Origin: Mesorhizobium sp. J8 | GTDB lineage: Bacteria; Pseudomonadota; Alphaproteobacteria; Rhizobiales; Rhizobiaceae | Assembly: GCF_016591715.1 (NCBI RefSeq) | Contig: NZ_AP024109.1 | Location: 5,642,001 to 5,706,000, forward strand | Direction: 5' to 3' | DNA: 64,000 bases | In this document: positions 20,084 to 29,190 of the stretch, piece after piece | Layout: each line of letters opens with the position of its first letter | Position numbering within the stretch: position 1 is the stretch's first letter | Program-made: the position numbers and the translations under genes | The notes under the pieces: model-generated | Database searches by the model: none | Told to the model about the DNA's origin: nothing | Seen by the model: only the letters and a program-made list of their open reading frames with translations

Positions 20084-21400
20084 TCAGCGCGGCAATATCC
20101 GCCTGATCACGGTCTTCTCGGCGGGCGGCTTGGAACCCCCGATCGTGTAAGCCGCACGCACGGCGGCCGCTGCCGCCTCGGCTTCCGCATCGGTGCGGGC
20201 ATGGACCAGCGCCAGCGCCTCGCCTGAACGCAGCTCGGCGCCGACCGGCAACAGGCGGGTCAGGCCGACGGCATGATCGATCTTGTCGTCCGGATGCGAA
20301 CGCCCGCCGCCGAGCGTCACGACGGCAAGCCCGATTTCGCGTGTGGCGATGCCTATCACGAACCCGTCCTGTTCCGCTTTCACGGCCAGCTCCACCCGCG
20401 CCGCCGGCAGGTACTTTTCCGGCTTCTCGATGAAATCGCTGGGGCCGCCAAGTGCGGAAACCATCCGCGCGAAGACGCTGGCCGCCCGGCCGCCGGCGAG
20501 CGCTTCGGTGGCGCGCCTGATACCATCCTGGTTGGACGAGACGAGCCCCGCCGACTGCAGCATCTCGGCGGCCAAAGCCAGCGTCACATCCTCCAGCCGG
20601 CGGTCGCGGTAGCGCCCGGTTAGGAAATCGACGGCGTTCTTGACCTCGACGGCATTGCCGGCGGCCGAGGCCAGCGGCTCGTTCATGCCCGTCACCAGCG
20701 CCGACGCGCTGAGGCCAGCGCCATTGGCGACCTCCACCAGGCTGTTTGCCAAGGCGGCCGCGTCGCGCGACTTTTCCATGAAGGCACCGTTACCGACCTT
20801 GACGTCGAGCACCAGCGACCCCAAGCCTGCAGCAAGCTTCTTCGACAGGATCGAAGCGGTGATCAGCGGCACCGATTCGACCGTGCCCGTCACGTCGCGG
20901 ATCGCGTAGAGCCGGCGGTCGGCCGGCGCGAGATTGGCGGTCTGGCCGATGATGGCGCAGCCGGTCTCGAGCACCGTCTTGCGGAAAAGCGCCACGTCCG
21001 GCTGGCTGACATAGCCGGGAATGGCGTCCATCTTGTCCAGCGTGCCGCCGGTGTGACCGAGGCCGCGGCCGGAGATCATCGGCACATAGGCGCCGCAGGC
21101 GGCGACGATCGGCGCCAGCATCAGCGAGACATTGTCGCCGACGCCGCCGGTGGAATGCTTGTCGGTGACCGGGCCCGGCAAGTCGGACCAGTCGAGCACG
21201 TCGCCGGAATCGCGCATGGCGACCGTCAGCGCCACGGCCTCCTCGCGGCTCATGCCGTTGAGGAACACGGCCATGGCGAAAGCCCCGACCTGGCCCTCGG
21301 AGATGCTGCCGGCCGTCAGCCCGGCGATGAAGGCCGCGATCTCGTCGGCCGAGAGCCTGTGCCCATCGCGTTTGCGGCGGATGATCTCCTGCGGCAGCAT
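20084..21400 (-). CDS. deoA: Thymidine phosphorylase
   Basis: A 438-aa pyrimidine phosphorylase of normal length. The family signature is present: the phosphate/substrate region TDKHSTGGVGDNVSLMLAP, SGRGLGHTGGTLDK, and the LVLDVKVGNGAF segment. It splits thymidine into thymine and deoxyribose 1-phosphate. The start ATG at 21400 overlaps the stop of the upstream phosphorylase (ATGA); the longer frame to 21673 is antisense-like and lacks family similarity. Last gene of the transporter-cdd-pnp-deoA operon. Confidence 0.95.
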   Translation of the reverse strand: MLPQEIIRRKRDGHRLSADEIAAFIAGLTAGSISEGQVGAFAMAVFLNGMSREEAVALTVAMRDSGDVLDWSDLPGPVTDKHSTGGVGDNVSLMLAPIVAACGAYVPMISGRGLGHTGGTLDKMDAIPGYVSQPDVALFRKTVLETGCAIIGQTANLAPADRRLYAIRDVTGTVESVPLITASILSKKLAAGLGSLVLDVKVGNGAFMEKSRDAAALANSLVEVANGAGLSASALVTGMNEPLASAAGNAVEVKNAVDFLTGRYRDRRLEDVTLALAAEMLQSAGLVSSNQDGIRRATEALAGGRAASVFARMVSALGGPSDFIEKPEKYLPAARVELAVKAEQDGFVIGIATREIGLAVVTLGGGRSHPDDKIDHAVGLTRLLPVGAELRSGEALALVHARTDAEAEAAAAAVRAAYTIGGSKPPAEKTVIRRILPR

Positions 21401-22203
21401 CAGTCGGGCAAGCCGTCCTGAAAGACGCGTCGCAGGATCGCCGCCAGCCGCGCGCCGCCGACCGGCGCCATGTCCTTGGTTTCCTGATGCGAGAGTTCCG
21501 CGCCGGTCATGCCGGCCGCCAGATTGGTGATGACCGAGCAGGCGGCGACCTTGAGCCCGAGGAAGCGGGCGAGGATGACCTCCGGCACGGTCGACATGCC
21601 GACGGCGTTGGCGCCCATGACGCGCGCCATGCGGATTTCGGCCGGCGTCTCGAAGCAGGGTCCGGAGAACCACATATAGACGCCTTGATGCAGCGCTGTG
21701 TCCGTCGCCTTCGCAGCCTTTTCGATCGCGCCGCGCAGGCCGGAATCATAGGCCTCGGTGAGGCCGACGAAGCGGCGGTCGCTCGGCTCGCCGATCAGCG
21801 GGTTGGAGCCGGAGAAATTGATGTGGTCGGTGATCAGCATCACCGAGCCCGGTCCCATCTCAGGGTCGACGGAGCCGGCGGCATTGGTGAGGATGAGATG
21901 CGAGATGCCGATACCGGCGAGCACCTCGAGCGCCGGGCGCATCGCTGCGGCATTGCCATGCTCGTAATAATGCGCGCGGCCGGAGAGCATCAGCACCGGC
22001 GTGCCGGCGAAATGCCCGGCCACCACCTCGCCGGCATGGCCGGACACACCGCTGCGCGGGAAGCCCGGCAATTCGGCGTAGGAAATGCGCCTGGCATCCT
22101 TGACCTGGTCGACCAGCCCGCCGAGGCCCGAGCCCAGCACGAGCGCCGCCGTCGGAGCCAGCCCGTCCAGCTTCTCGACCAGATGATCCAGCGCTTCCAT
22201 CAT
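21400..22203 (-). CDS. Purine nucleoside phosphorylase (trimeric class)
   Basis: A 267-aa PNP of the trimeric type: LVLGSGLGGLVDQV, GHAGEVVAGHFAG, the RAHYYEHGN loop, ILTNAAGSVDPEMGPGS and the base-binding VGMSTVPEVILAR segment. It cleaves inosine/guanosine (and deoxy forms) with phosphate, so it takes the product of adenosine deaminase. The start ATG at 22203 overlaps the cdd stop by four bases; an adjacent in-frame ATG at 22200 is equally possible. It overlaps deoA by one base. Confidence 0.93.
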   Translation of the reverse strand: MMEALDHLVEKLDGLAPTAALVLGSGLGGLVDQVKDARRISYAELPGFPRSGVSGHAGEVVAGHFAGTPVLMLSGRAHYYEHGNAAAMRPALEVLAGIGISHLILTNAAGSVDPEMGPGSVMLITDHINFSGSNPLIGEPSDRRFVGLTEAYDSGLRGAIEKAAKATDTALHQGVYMWFSGPCFETPAEIRMARVMGANAVGMSTVPEVILARFLGLKVAACSVITNLAAGMTGAELSHQETKDMAPVGGARLAAILRRVFQDGLPD

Positions 22204-22592
22204 TTCAGGATATCGCCCCTGAAACCGTAGGGCAGCATGTCGTCCATGGTGACCGTCTCGGCCACGCCGGTGTTGTCGCACAGATAAAGCTTCGTCTCCG
22301 GCCGGCAAAACTCGGCCAGCCGCTGCCGGCAGCCGCCGCAAGGCGAGCATTTGGCCATGCGTTCGGCGACCACCGCGATCTCGACGATCCTGCCGCCACC
22401 ACCCATAATGTAATGGCCGAGCGCGGTCGTCTCGGCACACCATCCCTCGGGATAGGACGCCACCTCGATATTGGCGCCGGTGAAGACGCGCCCGTCCTCG
22501 GTGCGCAGCGCGGCGCCCACCGGGAACTTCGAATAGGGCGCATAGGCCTTGGCCATCGCCGTCTTCGCCGCCTCGAACAGATCATGCGACAT
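22200..22592 (-). CDS. cdd: Cytidine deaminase
   Basis: A 130-aa homotetrameric-type cytidine deaminase. Zinc motifs CAETTALGHY (catalytic Glu) and CSPCGGCRQRL are intact, with FPVGAALRTEDG at the substrate site. It converts cytidine to uridine. I chose ATG 22592 after GGGAGAGAAG; a further 10 residues upstream are possible but unlike the family. It sits 61 bases after the last transporter gene. Confidence 0.95.
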   Translation of the reverse strand: MSHDLFEAAKTAMAKAYAPYSKFPVGAALRTEDGRVFTGANIEVASYPEGWCAETTALGHYIMGGGGRIVEIAVVAERMAKCSPCGGCRQRLAEFCRPETKLYLCDNTGVAETVTMDDMLPYGFRGDILK

Positions 22593-22653
22593 CCGGTTCT
22601 TCTCTCCCACGATCTTGTTCAAATGCCGGTCGCCCCCGGACGAAAATCCCGTC

Positions 22654-23625
22654 TCAGCGTTCCTTCACATAGGGCACGCCGCCGGCCCGCGGCGGGATCG
22701 CCTTGCCGATGAAGCCGGCGAGCAGGATGACGGTGAGCACATAGGGCAGCGCCTGCATGAGTTGCGCCGGCACCTTGCCGACAAGAGGAAGCGGCGAACC
22801 CTGCAAGCGGATCGAGGCCGCGTCGAGGAAGCCGAACAGAAGGCAGGCGAACATGGCGTTGACCGGCTTCCATTTGGCGAAGATCAGCGCCGCCAGCGCG
22901 ATATAGCCCTTGCCCGCCGTCATATCCTTCACGAAGCCGCCATTCTGGACCATGGAAAGGTAGGCGCCGGCGACCCCGGTGAGGATGCCGGTGCAGATCA
23001 GCGCGCGGTAGCGCAGCCAGGCGACCGAGATGCCGGCGGTGTCGACGGCGGCGGGATTTTCGCCGACGGCGCGCATCCTCAGCCCAAAGCGGGTGCGAAA
23101 CAGCACCCACCAGGTGAACGGCACCATGGCGAAGGCGAAATAGACCAGGATCGAATGGCCGGAGATCAACTCGGCATAGATCGGGCCGATGAGCGGCACA
23201 TCCTTGACCGCATCGGCGCCGGGCCAGATGATCGCCTCGAACCGCTCGCCCGGCTGCAGCGCTGGCGTGCGCCCGCCCTGGCTGAACCAGGCCTGGCCGA
23301 GGATAATGGTCGATCCGGCGGCGATGAAATTGATCGCCACGCCGGAGACGATCTGGTTGCCGCGATGCGTGATCGAGGCGAAGCCGTGCACCAGCGCGAA
23401 GGCGACCGAGATCAGGACGGCCGTGCCGAGGCCGATCAGCGCCGAATGGAAGACGGCGGCGGCGGAAGCCCCGGCAAAGGCGCCGACCAGCATCTTGCCT
23501 TCGAGCCCGATGTCGAAGATGCCGGCCCGTTCCGAATAGAGACCCGCCAGGCAGGCGAGCAGCAACGGCACCGAAAGGCGGATCGTCGAATCGAGCACCT
23601 GGATGATTGCGTTGAAACTGTCCAT
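22654..23625 (-). CDS. Nucleoside ABC transporter permease 2 (BMP-type)
   Basis: A 323-aa polytopic membrane protein of the BPD_transp_2 class, with about nine hydrophobic segments. The LYSERAGIFDIGLEGKMLVG segment at the N-terminus and the later RAVGENPAAVDTAGI (coupling helix to the ATPase) are typical of permeases paired with basic-membrane-protein binding proteins. Follows the first permease with a one-base gap and precedes cdd, consistent with nucleoside import. Confidence 0.9.
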   Translation of the reverse strand: MDSFNAIIQVLDSTIRLSVPLLLACLAGLYSERAGIFDIGLEGKMLVGAFAGASAAAVFHSALIGLGTAVLISVAFALVHGFASITHRGNQIVSGVAINFIAAGSTIILGQAWFSQGGRTPALQPGERFEAIIWPGADAVKDVPLIGPIYAELISGHSILVYFAFAMVPFTWWVLFRTRFGLRMRAVGENPAAVDTAGISVAWLRYRALICTGILTGVAGAYLSMVQNGGFVKDMTAGKGYIALAALIFAKWKPVNAMFACLLFGFLDAASIRLQGSPLPLVGKVPAQLMQALPYVLTVILLAGFIGKAIPPRAGGVPYVKER

Positions 23626-23626
23626 C

Positions 23627-24766
23627 TCAGGCCCCCTTCCCGTTCACCGCCTGCATGCCGACCGACTTCGGACTGACCGAGGCGAACAGCGCCTGGATGT
23701 AAGGCCTGAACATGTGTTCCAGCGCGCCGGCGAAGAGGATGACGAGGCCCTGGATGATGACGATCATGTCGCGGCTGATCGCCGGCATCTCGAAGGCAAG
23801 CTCGGCGCCGCCCTGGTAGAGCATGCCGAACAGGATTGCCGCCAGCACGATGCCGACAGGATGCAGCCGGCCCATCAGTGCCACGGCGATGCCGACAAAG
23901 CCGGCGCCGGAGACGAAATCGATCGCGACATTGTGCTGGTCGCCCATCACCGGGTTGAGCGCCATCATGCCGGCCAGCGCGCCTGATATCATCATGGCGG
24001 TTATGATGATGCGCGTTTCCGAAATGCCGGCATAGCGCGCCGCCTTCGAGCTGTGGCCATAGGTGCGCATCTCGTAGCCCAGCCTGGTCCGCCAGATCAG
24101 CAGCCAGACCAGGAAGGCCATGACCAGCGCCAGCAGGAAGCAGATGTTGAGCGGAGCGGAGCGGATCTTGGCGCCGAACAGTTCGATCATCCAGTTGAGC
24201 TTCGGCAGTTCGGCGCCGGCGAGGAAATTGCGCGTCTGCGGCGCCTGCGAGCCGGCCGGCTTCAGCGGGCCGACCAGCAGATAGACCATCACCGAGGCCG
24301 CGATGAAGTTGAACATGATGGTGGTGATGACGATGTGCGAGCCGCGCTTGGCCTGCAGATAGGCCGGGATCAGGCCCCACGCCGCGCCGAACGCGGCAGC
24401 GGCCACGATCGCGATCGGAAAGATCACCCACCAGGGCAGCAGGCTGTCGAGGCTGAGGCACACGAGCGCGATGCCGAGGCCGCCTATATAGGCCTGGCCC
24501 TCGGTGCCGATGTTGAACAGGCTGCAATGCGCCGCCACCGCCACCGACAGCCCGGTGAAGATGAAGGTCGTGGCGTAGAAGAGCGTGAAGGCAATGCCGG
24601 TGCCCTTGCCGAAGGCGCCTTCGACCAGGATGACGGCGGCGCGGAACGGGTTTTCGCCGACCAGCATGACGACGAAGCCGGCGACGATGAAGGCGACCGA
24701 CAGGTTGATCAACGGAATCAACCCATAATCGGCCCAGGCCGGCAGCTTGGCGTAAGGCGTGCTCAT
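23627..24766 (-). CDS. Nucleoside ABC transporter permease 1 (BMP-type)
   Basis: A 379-aa polytopic permease of the same class. SLFNIGTEGQAYIGGLG is the conserved equivalent of the EGKM segment, and the EMRTYGHSSKAARYAGI loop is the ATPase coupling region. It has about nine to ten membrane segments. The ATG overlaps the ATPase gene's end by four bases (24763-24766), so translation is coupled. Confidence 0.9.
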   Translation of the reverse strand: MSTPYAKLPAWADYGLIPLINLSVAFIVAGFVVMLVGENPFRAAVILVEGAFGKGTGIAFTLFYATTFIFTGLSVAVAAHCSLFNIGTEGQAYIGGLGIALVCLSLDSLLPWWVIFPIAIVAAAAFGAAWGLIPAYLQAKRGSHIVITTIMFNFIAASVMVYLLVGPLKPAGSQAPQTRNFLAGAELPKLNWMIELFGAKIRSAPLNICFLLALVMAFLVWLLIWRTRLGYEMRTYGHSSKAARYAGISETRIIITAMMISGALAGMMALNPVMGDQHNVAIDFVSGAGFVGIAVALMGRLHPVGIVLAAILFGMLYQGGAELAFEMPAISRDMIVIIQGLVILFAGALEHMFRPYIQALFASVSPKSVGMQAVNGKGA

Positions 24767-26295
24767 TCGGCGGCCTCCTGGTGCTCGACACCGGCCATGA
24801 GCAGGCCAAGCTCGCCTTCGGTCGCGTCCGGGCCGCGCTCGCCGACGATACGGCCCGCGAACATCACCAGGATGCGGTCTGAGAGCGAGCGGATCTCGTC
24901 GAGCTCGACCGAGACCACCAGCACCGCCTTGCCCTGGTCGCGCATGGCGATCAGCCGCTTGTGGATGAATTCGATCGCGCCGACATCGACGCCGCGTGTC
25001 GGCTGGCCGACGATCAGCACGCCGGGATCCTGCTCCATCTCCCTGGCCAGCACGATCTTCTGCTGGTTGCCACCGGAGAAATTGGCCGTCTTCAGCCGCG
25101 GATTGCCGGGGCGGATGTCATATTTCTCGATCTTGTCCTTGGCGTCGGCCATGATGGCGTCGATGTCGAGGAACGGCCCTTTCAGATAGCGCTCGTCGTC
25201 ATGATAGCCGAGGATCGAATTCTCGTTCTCCTCGAAGGCGAGCACCAGCCCGACATGGTGGCGGTCCTCGGGCACATGGGCGAGCCCGCGGTCGCGCAAT
25301 TCGCCGGGATCGGCCTTGCCGGTGAGATCGATCGGCTTGCCCTCCAGCATCACCTCACCGGAGACCGCATGCCGGATGCCGGAGATCGCTTCGAGCAGTT
25401 CCGACTGTCCGTTGCCGGCAACGCCGGCGATGCCGACGATCTCGCCGCCGCGCACGTCGAAGGAGACATTGTCGACCATGGTGACGCCGCGCTGATCCTT
25501 CACCGTCAGGTTCCTGACCGAGAGCCTTATCGCGCCGGCTTCCGATTGGCCCTTCTCGACCCTGAGCAGCACGCGCCGGCCGACCATCAGCTCTGCCAGC
25601 TCGCCGACCGTGGTTTCTTTCGTCACCCGCGTCGCCACCATCGTGCCCTGGCGCATCACCGAAACCGTGTCGGTGATCGCCATGATCTCGCGCAGCTTGT
25701 GGGTGATGAGCACGATGGTTTTTCCTTGATCCTTCAATTGCTTGAGGATGCGGAAGAGGTGGTCGGCCTCGGCCGGCGTCAACACGCCCGTCGGCTCATC
25801 GAGGATCAGGATCTCGGCGCCGCGATAGAGTGCCTTGAGGATTTCGACACGCTGCTGCAGGCCGACCGGCAGCTCCTCGATGACGGCGTCGGGATCCACC
25901 TCGAGGCCGTATTCGCGCTCCAGCCGGTCGAGCTCCGAGCGCGCCTTGGCGATGCTGCTCTTCAGCAGCGCATCGTTCTCGGCGCCGAGGATGACGTTTT
26001 CCAGCACCGTGAAATTGTCGACCAGCATGAAATGCTGATGCACCATGCCGATGCCGAGCGCGATCGCGTCGTTGGAGGTGTTGATCGACACCGGCTTGCC
26101 GTCGACGCGGATCTCGCCGCTGTCGGCCTGGTAGAAGCCGTAGAGGATCGACATCAGCGTCGACTTGCCGGCGCCGTTCTCGCCGACAATGCCGTGGATG
26201 GTGCCGCGCGCGACTTCCAGGTTGATGTCGCGGTTGGCGCGCACGGCGCCAAAACTCTTGTTGATGCCTATGAGCTCGATTGCGGCTTGCGCCAT
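24763..26295 (-). CDS. Nucleoside ABC transporter ATP-binding protein
   Basis: A 510-aa double-ATPase like those of sugar/nucleoside importers. The first half has Walker A GENGAGKST, signature LPVGLQQRVEIL and Walker B LILDEPTGVL; the second half has a degenerate Walker A (GVAGNGQSE), signature SGGNQQKIVLAR and IVGQPTRGVDVG. The degenerate second site is normal for the family. First gene of the operon ATPase-permease-permease-cdd-pnp-deoA. The likely binding protein is the BMP gene at 27966, which is not contiguous. Confidence 0.93.
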   Translation of the reverse strand: MAQAAIELIGINKSFGAVRANRDINLEVARGTIHGIVGENGAGKSTLMSILYGFYQADSGEIRVDGKPVSINTSNDAIALGIGMVHQHFMLVDNFTVLENVILGAENDALLKSSIAKARSELDRLEREYGLEVDPDAVIEELPVGLQQRVEILKALYRGAEILILDEPTGVLTPAEADHLFRILKQLKDQGKTIVLITHKLREIMAITDTVSVMRQGTMVATRVTKETTVGELAELMVGRRVLLRVEKGQSEAGAIRLSVRNLTVKDQRGVTMVDNVSFDVRGGEIVGIAGVAGNGQSELLEAISGIRHAVSGEVMLEGKPIDLTGKADPGELRDRGLAHVPEDRHHVGLVLAFEENENSILGYHDDERYLKGPFLDIDAIMADAKDKIEKYDIRPGNPRLKTANFSGGNQQKIVLAREMEQDPGVLIVGQPTRGVDVGAIEFIHKRLIAMRDQGKAVLVVSVELDEIRSLSDRILVMFAGRIVGERGPDATEGELGLLMAGVEHQEAAE

Positions 26296-26753
26296 GCAGC
26301 CTGTCCCACTCGTTATTTTTTTATCGCTTGGTCAAAACGCCTAGCATGATGCCCCGCTTATGCCAATCGGCCGTTCACTCTCGACAAATCCCCGCGCCCT
26401 TGTCAATTTCGAACCTGAGCAGGTCCGCAAAAGTGTCCCACGGTTTTGCGATCGGAACCTGCGAGAACCAACAGAGCATAAGCAGATAATCGCGGGCATC
26501 CCGCGAATATCTGCCTAGAGCATGATCCCGAAAAGTGGAAACCGGTTTTCGGAGAAAGATCATGCTCCAATGAAGAGTTAGATCGTGACGGCGATTCAAC
26601 GAAACGCCATCACGATCTGGAGCAATTCCAGGAAAAGTGTGAGCGGTTTTCCGCCCGGAATTGCTAAAAGCAAGGAGATAGAGCATTTCACCGTTTCCGT
26701 GAAACGGTGAAATGCTTGATGAAGGCTTCACATTCGCAAGGGTTCGGTTTTGC
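26296..26753. other. Intergenic region upstream of the nucleoside transporter operon
   Basis: A 458-base gap between the divergent ATPase and slyX genes. The first 100 bases are relatively AT-rich and should hold the ATPase promoter, but I see no clear boxes. From 26516 to 26716 it is filled by a composite A+B+C palindromic repeat. No coding potential recognised. Confidence 0.6.
26516..26716. repeat. Composite RIME-like repeat A+B+C
   Basis: Type A hairpin (26516 to about 26620), type B (GAGCAATTCCAGGAAAAGTG to GGAATTGC, 26619-26665) and type C, where the arms 26682-26696 and 26702-26716 form a perfect 15-bp inverted repeat around CCGTG. The same A/B/C order occurs at 45169-45372. Confidence 0.85.
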
Positions 26754-26963
26754 ATGGCCATGCCTGACGATCGGCTGACGACGCTGGAAATCCGCGCCGC
26801 GGAGCAGGAAAAGACCATCGAGGAACTGTCCGGCCAGATCGCCGAGCAGTGGAAGGTGATCGAACGCATGGAGCGCAAGCTCGCCGTCCTGACGGACCGG
26901 TTCCTGGAGTTGGAAGAACAAACCGCTCCCGATGTTCCGGTGACCAAGCCGCCGCATTGGTGA
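26754..26963 (+). CDS. slyX: SlyX family protein
   Basis: A 69-aa coiled-coil protein: heptads from RLTTLEIRAAEQEKTIEEL through RMERKLAVLTDRFLELEE, then the family ending VTKPPHW. SlyX proteins are small, widespread and of unknown role. The start is ATG 26754 (MAMPDD) or the ATG at 26760; the frame extends back into the palindromic repeat, which is unlikely to be coding. It is followed 22 bases later by an anti-sigma-like gene. Confidence 0.88.
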   Translation: MAMPDDRLTTLEIRAAEQEKTIEELSGQIAEQWKVIERMERKLAVLTDRFLELEEQTAPDVPVTKPPHW

Positions 26964-26985
26964 GGCGCCATGGGGAAAGACGGCA

Positions 26986-27393
26986 ATGTCCAGTGAAAGC
27001 GACCGTGTCGCCAGAGCCGGCGACTATGTCTTTGGCCTGATGAACGACAGGGAACGCGCCCGCGCCGAGCGCGACCTTCAGATCGATCCCGCCTTTCGCG
27101 ACACGGTGCTGCGGCTGGCCGAACGCTTGCGCGCCTTCGATCCCGCGGGACCTGACGAGCGCGACAACCGCTGGGAGCTGGTCACGCAACGCCTTGCCGA
27201 ACTGCCGCAGATGCAGACGCGGCTGGCCGCCGTCGCCGATCCAGAGACGGAACCGTCGCCGCCGATGATCCACCGGCTCGAGCGCAAGCCCTACGGCGTC
27301 GGCCTGCATTCGCTTGGCGGCAGGCTGGGCTTAGTCATCGCGCTTGCCCTGCTGGCCGCCTTTGCGCTCGGCTATCTCGCCGGCACGCTATAA
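26986..27393 (+). CDS. Putative membrane protein, anti-sigma-like N-terminus
   Basis: A 135-aa protein. Residues about 8-45 (RAGDYVFGLMNDRERARAER and PAFRDTVLRLAERLR) resemble the N-terminal helix region of RskA/anti-sigma-K proteins, which hold an ECF sigma factor. A C-terminal membrane helix (LGLVIALALLAAFALGYLAG) anchors it with the N-terminus inside, but there is no periplasmic domain after the helix and no sigma gene beside it. ATG 26986 follows GGGGAAAG. The role is therefore open: a reduced anti-sigma factor or simply a membrane protein. Confidence 0.65.
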   Translation: MSSESDRVARAGDYVFGLMNDRERARAERDLQIDPAFRDTVLRLAERLRAFDPAGPDERDNRWELVTQRLAELPQMQTRLAAVADPETEPSPPMIHRLERKPYGVGLHSLGGRLGLVIALALLAAFALGYLAGTL

Positions 27394-27437
27394 AAGCAAT
27401 CCATAAAAGTGCTGGCGGTCTTCCGTCCGAAATTGCG

Positions 27438-27896
27438 TCAAAGCAGAGACTTCGACATCAGAAGCATCGGCGCGCCGTCCTGCTCGAAAGTCTCGACCGC
27501 CGACCATCCAAGCGCTTCGTAAAAGCCGCGCGCTTGCCAGGTGTAGAGGTGGAGCATGCCGATACCGGCCGACGCGGCGTGGGCCTCGACGGTTTTGACC
27601 AGTGCCGTGCCGACACCGCCGCCTCGATAGGTTTCCTCGACGACCAGACCGGCCAACCATGGCGTTAAATTGTGCGGCGAGTCGATCTCGTCGCGAACGA
27701 GCAGGCAGCTCCCGATCGGCCGGCCACGCTGGCGGGCGACGAAAGCCGCCTCGAAGCCATCGCCGGTGATCAGCCCGCGCAGTCCGGCCATGTCTTCGTC
27801 AAGCATCCGGCCCGTGCCCTCGAAGAAAGCTTTGACCCGAAGCCGCGCTATTTGTTCGATGTCGTCCTCGGCCATCGCTTCGATTATCGGCCTCAT
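27438..27896 (-). CDS. GNAT family N-acetyltransferase
   Basis: A 152-aa acetyltransferase with the GNAT fold. The acetyl-CoA binding motif A is seen as LVVEETYRGGGVGTALVKTVE, with the preceding strand LTPWLAGLVV, and motif B as LYTWQARGFYEALGWSAVE. The ATG at 27896 follows TTGGAG. It lies just below the terminator of the BMP gene, so it is probably its own transcript. Substrate unknown. Confidence 0.88.
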   Translation of the reverse strand: MRPIIEAMAEDDIEQIARLRVKAFFEGTGRMLDEDMAGLRGLITGDGFEAAFVARQRGRPIGSCLLVRDEIDSPHNLTPWLAGLVVEETYRGGGVGTALVKTVEAHAASAGIGMLHLYTWQARGFYEALGWSAVETFEQDGAPMLLMSKSLL

Positions 27897-27907
27897 CGCC
27901 GAGTCTC

Positions 27908-27941
27908 CAAAAAACGAAACCGCCGGGCCATAGCCCGGCGG
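27908..27941 (-). terminator. Rho-independent terminator of the BMP gene
   Basis: On the minus strand CCGCCGGGC, TATG loop region, GCCCGGCGG, then TTTCGTTTTTT. Lies 24 bases after the BMP stop codon. Confidence 0.9.
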
Positions 27942-27965
27942 CTCAAAGCTTGGTTCAACTGCCGA

Positions 27966-28955
27966 TCAATACGGGCAATTGTTATCGGCGGTGTAGTCGT
28001 GCACCTGCACCTTGCCGGCGATGATGTCGGCCTTGGCCTTTTCGACAGCCGCCTTCATCTCGTCGGTCACCAGCGCCTTGTTGTTGTCGTCCATGGCATA
28101 GTCGACGCCGCCTTCCTTGAGGCCGAGATTCTGGACGCCGCCCTTGAAGGTACCGTTCTTGCCGTCCATGAACGCGTTGTAGACGGCAACGTCGACGCGC
28201 TTCATCATCGAGGTCAGCACCTTGCCGGGCTGCAGGCCGTTCTGGTTGGAATCGACGCCGATGCCGAGCTTGCCGGCATCCGCCGCGGCCTGCAGCACGC
28301 CGACGCCGGTGCCGCCGGCGGCGGCATAGATCACGTCGGCGCCCTGGTCGATCTGCGTCTTGGCGATCTCGCCGCCCTTGGTCGGGTCGTTCCAGGCGGC
28401 CGGCGTGTCGCCGGTCATGTTCTGGATGACGTCGGTCGCGCCGGCCGACTTGGCGCCGCCGACATAGCCGCATTCGAACTTGCGGATCAGCGGGATGTCC
28501 ATACCGCCGACGAAGCCGACCTTCTTCGACTTCGACGCCATCGCCGCCAGGATGCCGACGAGATAGGAGCCTTCATTCTCCTTGAACACCAGCGAGCGGA
28601 CATTGGGCAGGTCGACGGCATCGTCGATGATGGCGAAATTCAGGTCGGGATAATCTTTCGCGACCGCTTTCAACGCGTCTTCCCAAGCAAAGCCCGCCAT
28701 GACGATCGGGTTGCGGCCATCCTCGGCGAAACGGCGCAACGCCTGCTCGCGCTGCGAGGCGTTGGAGACCTCGAATTCGACATAAGCCACGCCGGTTTCG
28801 GCCTTGAACTTCTCGGCGCCGTGATAGGCGGCTTCGTTGAAGGATTTGTCGAACTTGCCGCCGAGATCGTAGAGGATGGCCGGTTGGACATCCGCGGCGA
28901 AAGCCGGAAGAACCATTGCGGTTGCGGCCAGAAGGCCGAGAACGATACGTTTCAT
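27966..28955 (-). CDS. BMP family nucleoside-binding protein
   Basis: A 329-aa periplasmic binding protein of the basic membrane protein family. A Sec signal (MKRIVLGLLAAT, cleavage near AFAAD) is followed by LYDLGGKFDKSFNEAAYHGA, the characteristic N-terminal motif, and the later FVGGMDIPLIRKFECGYVGG and ADVIYAAAGGTGVGVLQAA. It is the probable substrate binder for the ABC system at 22654-26295, from which it is separated by a GNAT gene and two plus-strand genes. ATG 28955 was taken in preference to the start three codons upstream. Confidence 0.92.
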   Translation of the reverse strand: MKRIVLGLLAATAMVLPAFAADVQPAILYDLGGKFDKSFNEAAYHGAEKFKAETGVAYVEFEVSNASQREQALRRFAEDGRNPIVMAGFAWEDALKAVAKDYPDLNFAIIDDAVDLPNVRSLVFKENEGSYLVGILAAMASKSKKVGFVGGMDIPLIRKFECGYVGGAKSAGATDVIQNMTGDTPAAWNDPTKGGEIAKTQIDQGADVIYAAAGGTGVGVLQAAADAGKLGIGVDSNQNGLQPGKVLTSMMKRVDVAVYNAFMDGKNGTFKGGVQNLGLKEGGVDYAMDDNNKALVTDEMKAAVEKAKADIIAGKVQVHDYTADNNCPY

Positions 28956-29190
28956 GTGATCCACACCCTGTCGGTTATTTTCCGTTTGCGCCGCCCGCCG
29001 GCCCGGTTCTCCGGCAGGCCTGCGACGTCAGGCAGGAAGTGTTTTTCCCCTCCCGCTCGCGGTCAATCTGGCACGGCGCGAAACAAAATTCACGTGGAAT
29101 TTTGACCTGTTGGAAAAAGCGGTTACCGGCGGTTGGGCTCGGCGCCTTCGCCTCATACTCCCGTCTGTGATTGCGTCAAAACAAGAGCCT

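Noticed and set aside
20084..21673. DeoA with a 91-residue N-terminal extension
   Set aside because: The extension overlaps the phosphorylase gene out of frame and is unlike any DeoA; ATG 21400 gives the normal protein.
24961..26349. Long plus-strand frame opposite the nucleoside transporter ATPase
   Set aside because: Antisense shadow; composition rich in His, Arg and Asp with no motif.
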